The notes under the pieces were generated by a model. The model saw only the letters and a list, made by a program, of their open reading frames with translations. It was not told the DNA's origin and made no database searches. Source: Verrucomicrobiota bacterium (lineage in GTDB: Bacteria > Verrucomicrobiota > Verrucomicrobiia > Opitutales > Opitutaceae). Taken from it: DNA of 14,993 nucleotides. The stretch is from contig JAURJO010000125.1 in the NCBI GenBank assembly GCA_030832235.1, positions 1 through 14,993 of the forward strand, written 5' to 3'. Shown here in pieces: positions 13,269 to 14,993 of this stretch; position 1 is the stretch's first letter, and every line of letters begins with the position of its first letter. The translations under genes and the position numbers were made by a program.

Positions 13269-14392
13269 CAGGCCGCCTTGCCCAGCAGGTAGTCGGGATT
13301 GAGTTTGTGGAGCGACTTGGGGACGAAGATCCCGTCCTTGCGGATCAGTTTGCCGTCGAACCAGATCTCGCCGCCGCCGTATTCCGGACGCTGGATGCAC
13401 ACCATGTCCCAGTGGACCTGCGACTTGTTGCCGTTGCCCGGATTTTCGTAGGCCTGGCCCGGCGTGAAGTGGAACGATCCCGCGATCTTCTCGTCGAAGA
13501 GGATGTCGCGCATGGGCTCGCGGATGTGCGGGTTGAAACCGATCGCGAACTCGCCGATGAAGCGCGCCCCGGCGTCGCTATCCAGGATCTCATTCAGGCG
13601 GCGGGTGTTGCTCGAGGTCGCCTCGACGATGCGGCCGCCGCGGAACGCCAGACGGATGTTGTCGAACGAGGTGCCGAGATAGACGGTCGGCGCGTTGTAT
13701 TGCACGTGCCCCTCCACGCTGTCCTTAACCGGGCAGGTGAACACCTCGCCATCGGGGATATTGCGCAGGCCGCCGCACGGCTGCGCGCCGATACCCTTGA
13801 TCGAGAAACGCAGATCCGTGCCCGGCCCCTTGATGTGGACGCGATCCGTGCGGCGCATCAGGTCGGACAGCGCCTTCATGCCCGGCGTCATGCGCGCGTA
13901 GTCGAGGGTGCAGACCTTGAAGTAAAAATCCTCGAAGGCCTCGGTACTCATGCCCGCCTGCTGCGCCATCGCCGAACTCGGCCAGCGCAGCACGACCCAC
14001 TTGGTGCGACCCACGCGGTGGTCGAGAACGGGTTTCATCAGTCGCGACACCAGCTGGACCTTGCTCGCGGGAACATCGGAAGGCTCGAAGATGTTGTCGG
14101 AGCCGCGGATCGCGATGTAAGCATCCATGCATTGCATGCGCGCGAGCTCGACGTCGGCATGCACCGAGAACTGGGCCTCCTCGGCGCCGACCGAGAGTTC
14201 CCGGGTGACCCGGGCCCGGTGGATCTGCACGTAGGGATGCGCCCCGCGGGCCCGCACCGCCCGGATGAGGGCGATCACCATGGCGTCCGGGATGTCGAAC
14301 GCGTCGATGAGCACGCGCTCGCCCTTCGCGAGCGAGGTGGAGAAGCCGGTCAGTCCGGCCGCCAGCTGCGAGTAGCGGGGGTCGATGATCAT
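13268..14392 (-). CDS. M29 family aminopeptidase (AmpS/AmpT-like)
   Basis: Cytosolic two-metal exopeptidase that removes N-terminal residues from peptides. The 374-aa protein carries the family's metal ligands in order: Glu216 (NIPDGEVFTCP), Glu281 (FIGEFAIGFNP), His308 (GSFHFTPG), His327 and Asp329 (QVHWDM), with the catalytic-type Tyr315 between. The N-terminal domain (about 1-190) includes GERVLIDAF, the usual first strand. Length fits the family (about 370-415). It lies 59 bases after the lpxK stop on the same strand and overlaps the deaminase gene by one base. There is no link in function between these neighbours that I know of. No Shine-Dalgarno is seen before the ATG. Confidence 0.93.
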   Translation of the reverse strand: MIIDPRYSQLAAGLTGFSTSLAKGERVLIDAFDIPDAMVIALIRAVRARGAHPYVQIHRARVTRELSVGAEEAQFSVHADVELARMQCMDAYIAIRGSDNIFEPSDVPASKVQLVSRLMKPVLDHRVGRTKWVVLRWPSSAMAQQAGMSTEAFEDFYFKVCTLDYARMTPGMKALSDLMRRTDRVHIKGPGTDLRFSIKGIGAQPCGGLRNIPDGEVFTCPVKDSVEGHVQYNAPTVYLGTSFDNIRLAFRGGRIVEATSSNTRRLNEILDSDAGARFIGEFAIGFNPHIREPMRDILFDEKIAGSFHFTPGQAYENPGNGNKSQVHWDMVCIQRPEYGGGEIWFDGKLIRKDGIFVPKSLHKLNPDYLLGKAA

Positions 14393-14451
14393 GCGGGCAG
14401 ACTAACGGCGCGCGCCGAATCGTCCGCAAGGGGAAATCCCTCGCTCCAAAG

Positions 14452-14993
14452 TTACGCGCCCGTCCGAACGGCGCGCGCGGCGGGGAAACAAATCCGTCCC
14501 ACTGCCTCCTCGAAGTCGCCCGCGCCGCGCAGGATCTCGATCTCGAGCCGCAGATAATAGATCGGCATGGGGCAGGCCACGCGTTCGCTGATGCGCACGG
14601 CGTCCTTCTCCGTGGTCACGAGGCACTCCGCCCCCTCGCGTTGCGCGAGCGAGAAGAGCTCGGTGAAATCATCGTCCACAAAACGGTAATGATCCAGGTA
14701 CCTCTCGCGCGCGACCAGCGTGGCCCCGAGGTCGCGGAGGAATTTCTCGAAACTCTCGGGGGTCGCGATCCCGCTGAACGCCAGCACCCGCCGTCCCCGC
14801 AGGTATTCCAAAGGCCGCCGGCCATCGGGAGCATCCGCGGCCGCGCCCAGGAGCCGGAGATACTGTGGACGGTGCGCGCACTCGATGAGGTCGGCCGCGG
14901 GATTATGCTCCGTGATCAGACGCTCGAGCTCCGGATCACGACGGCCATCCGACTTGGTGAGGAAAATGTAATTCGCGCGACGCAGGTGCTTGA
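14452..14993 (-). CDS. lpxK: Tetraacyldisaccharide 4'-kinase, C-terminal part (5' end outside window)
   Basis: Inner-membrane-associated kinase that phosphorylates the 4' position of the lipid A disaccharide precursor in the Raetz pathway. The frame is open to the window edge, so only the last about 180 codons are present; a TTG at 14811 is internal. The preceding codons read HLRRANYIFLTKSDGRRD, matching the LpxK LTK-D region. VLAFSGIATPESFEKFLRDLG and CLVTTEKDAVRI are family signatures. The DHYRF stretch matches the family's DHH/DHYRF motif. It shows that the cell makes lipid A. It ends with TAA, 59 bases before the aminopeptidase start, with no clear terminator between. Confidence 0.92.
   Translation of the reverse strand, partial: KHLRRANYIFLTKSDGRRDPELERLITEHNPAADLIECAHRPQYLRLLGAAADAPDGRRPLEYLRGRRVLAFSGIATPESFEKFLRDLGATLVARERYLDHYRFVDDDFTELFSLAQREGAECLVTTEKDAVRISERVACPMPIYYLRLEIEILRGAGDFEEAVGRICFPAARAVRTGA

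Noticed and set aside
13307..14557. Plus-strand 416-codon open frame opposite the M29 aminopeptidase gene
   Set aside because: Shadow of a gene with all metal ligands in place; the translation is Arg/His/Asp-rich and shows no recognisable fold.
1..14993. tRNA genes, CRISPR arrays, insertion sequences, toxin-antitoxin or defence genes
   Set aside because: Read on both strands, no T-loop GTTCGAATCC-type tRNA signature, regularly spaced repeats, transposase motifs or known defence domains were seen. The XerD recombinase has no mobile-element context.

Overview
The window reads as an ordinary chromosomal stretch of a GC-rich, Gram-negative bacterium, most likely a member of the Verrucomicrobiota close to Opitutaceae. 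The Gram-negative call rests on lpxK (lipid A), a TolB-like periplasmic propeller protein and a LolA-fold exported protein. The Opitutaceae call is an inference from overall protein flavour, the Amt with a signal peptide and Pro/Ala-rich N-terminus, and intergenic repeats of the ACCACGGATT...CACGGATG type. Most start codons lack a visible Shine-Dalgarno sequence.

Layout. (1) 3-632: 3' end of thrS on the plus strand, meeting the minus-strand amt-glnK nitrogen operon at a bidirectional terminator (664-696). Upstream of amt lies a near-perfect sigma-54 promoter (2687-2703), the clearest regulatory element here. (2) 2704-3535: about 830 bases without a convincing gene, holding several degenerate repeats and hairpins. 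(3) 3536-4789: a XerD-type tyrosine recombinase and translation initiation factor IF-1, both minus, separated by a strong terminator that ends just 5 bases before the xerD start codon. (4) 4893-6142: tadA (tRNA adenosine deaminase) and a Mn-type superoxide dismutase, plus strand, closed by a terminator. (5) 6212-8937: a TolB-like protein (minus) divergent from an Mrp/ApbC Fe-S carrier ATPase (plus) that lacks the usual C-terminal CxxC, followed by a small conserved-looking protein. (6) 9078-10099: rpmG (ribosomal protein L33, 54 aa) and a LolA-fold exported protein, minus. (7) 10121-11349: a metallophosphoesterase and a 97-aa unknown protein joined by an ATGA overlap, plus. (8) 11354-14993: a minus-strand cluster read as lpxK (partial), M29 aminopeptidase, adenosine-deaminase-family hydrolase and RluD-type pseudouridine synthase, tightly packed with overlapping or adjacent stops and starts.

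The genes mainly serve housekeeping: tRNA charging and editing, translation initiation, ribosome structure and rRNA modification, ammonium uptake with its P-II regulator, Fe-S assembly, oxidative defence, chromosome dimer resolution and envelope biogenesis. No CRISPR array, tRNA, rRNA, insertion sequence, toxin-antitoxin pair or defence island was found, and I do not see a convincing new multi-gene system. The points most worth a second look are the sigma-54 promoter with its upstream dyad, the CxxC-less Mrp, the polyproline tail on IF-1, the terminator abutting xerD, the Glu-for-Asp change in the deaminase metal motif, and the two small proteins of unknown function.
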